7,524 bases of DNA from Acidimicrobiia bacterium UBA6912 (GTDB lineage: Bacteria; Actinomycetota; Acidimicrobiia; Spongiisociales; UBA5794), in assembly GCA_002450985.1 (NCBI GenBank), contig DKBA01000155.1, positions 1 to 7,524 on the forward strand, given 5' to 3'. A program made the position numbers and the translations under genes. Position 1 is the stretch's first letter, and each line of letters begins with the position of its first letter. The notes beneath the pieces were generated by a model, which saw only the letters and a program-made list of their open reading frames with translations, had not been told where the DNA came from and searched no databases. Shown in pieces: positions 5,779 to 7,524 of this stretch.

Positions 5779-7524
5779 GTGGCTTGCGCTCCACGTCATC
5801 GTCACACCGAGATCGTGCTGTGCGTCGCCGTCGCCCTCTCGCTCTTCGCGGCCGGATGCTCCGCAGCTTCGACCGAGTCGCCCACGGAGACGACGCCGGC
5901 CCCCACGACCTCGACCTCACCGGACTCCGCCGCCGCTCAACCACCGACCACGACCGTTCCCTCGACCACCACCACCACGGCCCCGGTACCCACCGAGCCC
6001 GTGCGCGGAGGAACCGTCACCATCGGGATCGATGCCGACCTCGTGTTCGGTCTCGAAGGCGGCGACGGCGTGTTCCGACCTCCCTCACTGAACCCGCTCG
6101 GCCAGGACGCGAGCGCCCGGGACGTCGCCCGGCTCGTCGTGCCCGGGGCGTTCCGGCTCGATGGGGACACCGGGGAGCTGGTGCCATGGCTGGTCGAGCA
6201 GATCCCGCGTCCCGCCAACGGCGGTGTCGTGGTCGATGCCGACGGTGGGGTCACGGTGACCTATCAGGTGAAAGAGGCGGCGGTGTGGGAGGACGGCACC
6301 CCGATCACGGCCGCCGACCTCGCCTTCACCCACGAGCTGATCGTCTCGGCCGATGCGGAGAGCCGAGTCGACGGCGACGTTCGCCGGATCCACGAGCTCG
6401 TCGAGTCGGGCTCGGTCGTAGCCGACGGCAAGACCCTCACGCTGCGGCTCACCGCACCGCATTCGGCGTACGAGCGCCTCTTCCCCTGGGTGCTGCCTGC
6501 CCACGCCGTCGATGCGGCGACCTTCTGGGACGACTGGAACGACCGCCTGTGGCTCTCCGGAGCCCCATTCCGCCTCGTCTCCTCCGAGCCCCCGTCCGAT
6601 CCCGAGCAGGAGCCCGGCCGCATCGTGCTGGAGCGCAACCCCACCTACTGGGAGACCGACCCGGCCACCGGGGAGCCACTCCCCTACCTCGACGGCATCG
6701 AGGTGCTGGCCTTCACGCCCGGCGCCATGTACGGCACGGCCGTGACGACGTTCTTCACGGCGCGAGCCGTCGATGCGATGATCGGCGGTCTCATCCGCGA
6801 CTTCGACCGGCCCTACCTGGGTGACCCGGCCGAGCAGGGTTTCGAGATGATCGACGGATGGGACACGCTCGTCGAGGTGATGGCCTTCGAGCTGCGCGAC
6901 GGCCGGTTGACCGTCAATCCCGGCTCGCTCAACGAGCACCTCGCCTATCGCCGGGCGGTGCTGGCGGCGATCGACCGTCAGGAGGTCGCCGACACCAGTG
7001 GCGGACTGGCGATCTCGAGCCTCCTCGGAGTCGCTGGGGTGCCCGGCCCCGATCCCTGGACGCAGTACGACGACCCGTCGCTCACCGGAAGCCTCCTCGG
7101 TGAGCTCGGGGGCGAGCTGGGACGAGACTTCGACTCGGAGGCGCCCCAGGCCGTGTACGTATCCAGTTCGGGCGACGAGACCATCGCCATCGGGAACGCC
7201 GTCGTCGAGCAGCTCGGCGCCGCCGGATTCGAGGCGACGGCGCAGTTCGACGGCGACTTCTTCGGGACGCAGTGGCCCGAAGGGCTGACCGACCTCTACG
7301 CCCTCCGCATGTTCGCCGGCACCGGAGGGACGTCTTCCCTGGCCGAGAACATGCGCCTCTTCGACCCGTTCACCGACGATAGGTTCGTCGTGCACTGGGA
7401 GAGCGTCGGGGAGCCGGCAACCCGCTACCACGATCTCATGGAGGAAGCCGCAACCGAGCTCGATCCGGACCAGCTCGCCGCGCTGCTGGCGGAGGCCGAG
7501 ACGATCCTCGCCGACATCGCCGTC
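5779..7524 (+). CDS. ABC transporter substrate-binding lipoprotein, family 5 (peptide type), 3' end cut by window
   Basis: 582 codons are visible and the frame runs off the right edge. The product should be an extracytoplasmic lipoprotein that captures oligopeptides or similar solutes for an ABC importer (SBP_bac_5, OppA/DppA-like). The GTG start gives a signal peptide with basic residues (PRHRH, 5-9), a hydrophobic core (about 12-25) and a lipobox AAGC with predicted lipidated Cys27. Residues 28-74 are a Thr/Pro/Ser/Ala-rich linker, including a run of five Thr. The binding domain starts at about 75 with RGGTVTIGID. It contains the family signatures VWEDGTPITAADLAFT (169-184), the hydrophobic APHSAYERLFPWVLP stretch, LERNPTYWE, and YRRAVLAAIDRQEV (390-403, the usual R.A..AiDR motif). 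Substrate cannot be read from sequence. Permease and ATPase genes, if linked, would lie beyond 7524. It is divergent from smc and so separately transcribed. Confidence 0.9.
   Translation, partial: MACAPRHRHTEIVLCVAVALSLFAAGCSAASTESPTETTPAPTTSTSPDSAAAQPPTTTVPSTTTTTAPVPTEPVRGGTVTIGIDADLVFGLEGGDGVFRPPSLNPLGQDASARDVARLVVPGAFRLDGDTGELVPWLVEQIPRPANGGVVVDADGGVTVTYQVKEAAVWEDGTPITAADLAFTHELIVSADAESRVDGDVRRIHELVESGSVVADGKTLTLRLTAPHSAYERLFPWVLPAHAVDAATFWDDWNDRLWLSGAPFRLVSSEPPSDPEQEPGRIVLERNPTYWETDPATGEPLPYLDGIEVLAFTPGAMYGTAVTTFFTARAVDAMIGGLIRDFDRPYLGDPAEQGFEMIDGWDTLVEVMAFELRDGRLTVNPGSLNEHLAYRRAVLAAIDRQEVADTSGGLAISSLLGVAGVPGPDPWTQYDDPSLTGSLLGELGGELGRDFDSEAPQAVYVSSSGDETIAIGNAVVEQLGAAGFEATAQFDGDFFGTQWPEGLTDLYALRMFAGTGGTSSLAENMRLFDPFTDDRFVVHWESVGEPATRYHDLMEEAATELDPDQLAALLAEAETILADIAV

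Noticed and set aside
5784..6824. A 346-codon Arg/His-rich frame on the + strand overlapping the lipoprotein gene
   Set aside because: It is out of frame with the lipoprotein, has extreme Arg content and no ribosome site of its own. It is a GC-bias shadow.
6085..7431. A 448-codon open frame on the - strand opposite the lipoprotein gene
   Set aside because: The + strand frame encodes a clear signal peptide and family 5 binding-protein motifs through this whole stretch. The - strand product has no recognisable motif.

Overview
This is a GC-rich window with tightly packed genes, strong C/G preference at third codon positions and GTG/TTG starts, as expected for an actinobacterium (Actinomycetota). 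The SMC protein is of the actinobacterial type, with a KMEDVIFAG segment, an SPFYVLDEVEAALDDANL Walker B region and a THQQQTMEAAD H-loop. Together with the threonine/proline-rich linker of the lipoprotein at the right end, this makes a deep-branching group such as Acidimicrobiia plausible. The class-level assignment is inference; the sequence does not prove it.

Layout: (1) Bases 2-178 (+) are the last 58 codons of etfA, the electron transfer flavoprotein alpha subunit. (2) Bases 179-277 are a convergent junction with two strong hairpins, probably a bidirectional terminator. (3) Bases 278-505 (-) encode a 75-aa protein with two predicted membrane segments and no recognised family. (4) Bases 642-5569 (-) hold a cluster read leftward: smc (chromosome condensation ATPase), ftsY (SRP receptor GTPase) and cdd (cytidine deaminase). 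The smc-ftsY gap is short, and ftsY and cdd overlap by 4 bp (ATGA). (5) Bases 5570-5778 are a divergent intergenic region with a 12-bp palindrome and a pair of 8-bp direct repeats 21 bp apart. (6) Bases 5779 to the right edge (+) are the first 582 codons of a family 5 solute-binding lipoprotein (oligopeptide/dipeptide ABC transporter type), cut by the window.

How the genes relate: smc and ftsY are adjacent in many actinobacteria and other bacteria. Both are housekeeping genes, for chromosome organisation and for co-translational membrane targeting. The pyrimidine-salvage gene cdd appears translationally coupled to ftsY, although no functional link between them is evident. The etfA fragment, the small membrane protein and the solute-binding protein belong to separate transcription units.

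I found no mobile element, CRISPR array, tRNA, rRNA or recognisable defence system. The window looks like ordinary core chromosome. The points most worth a second look are the unknown small membrane protein with two competing starts, the probable TTG start of ftsY, the ftsY-cdd coupling, the non-standard segment after the SMC hinge, and the structured divergent promoter region.
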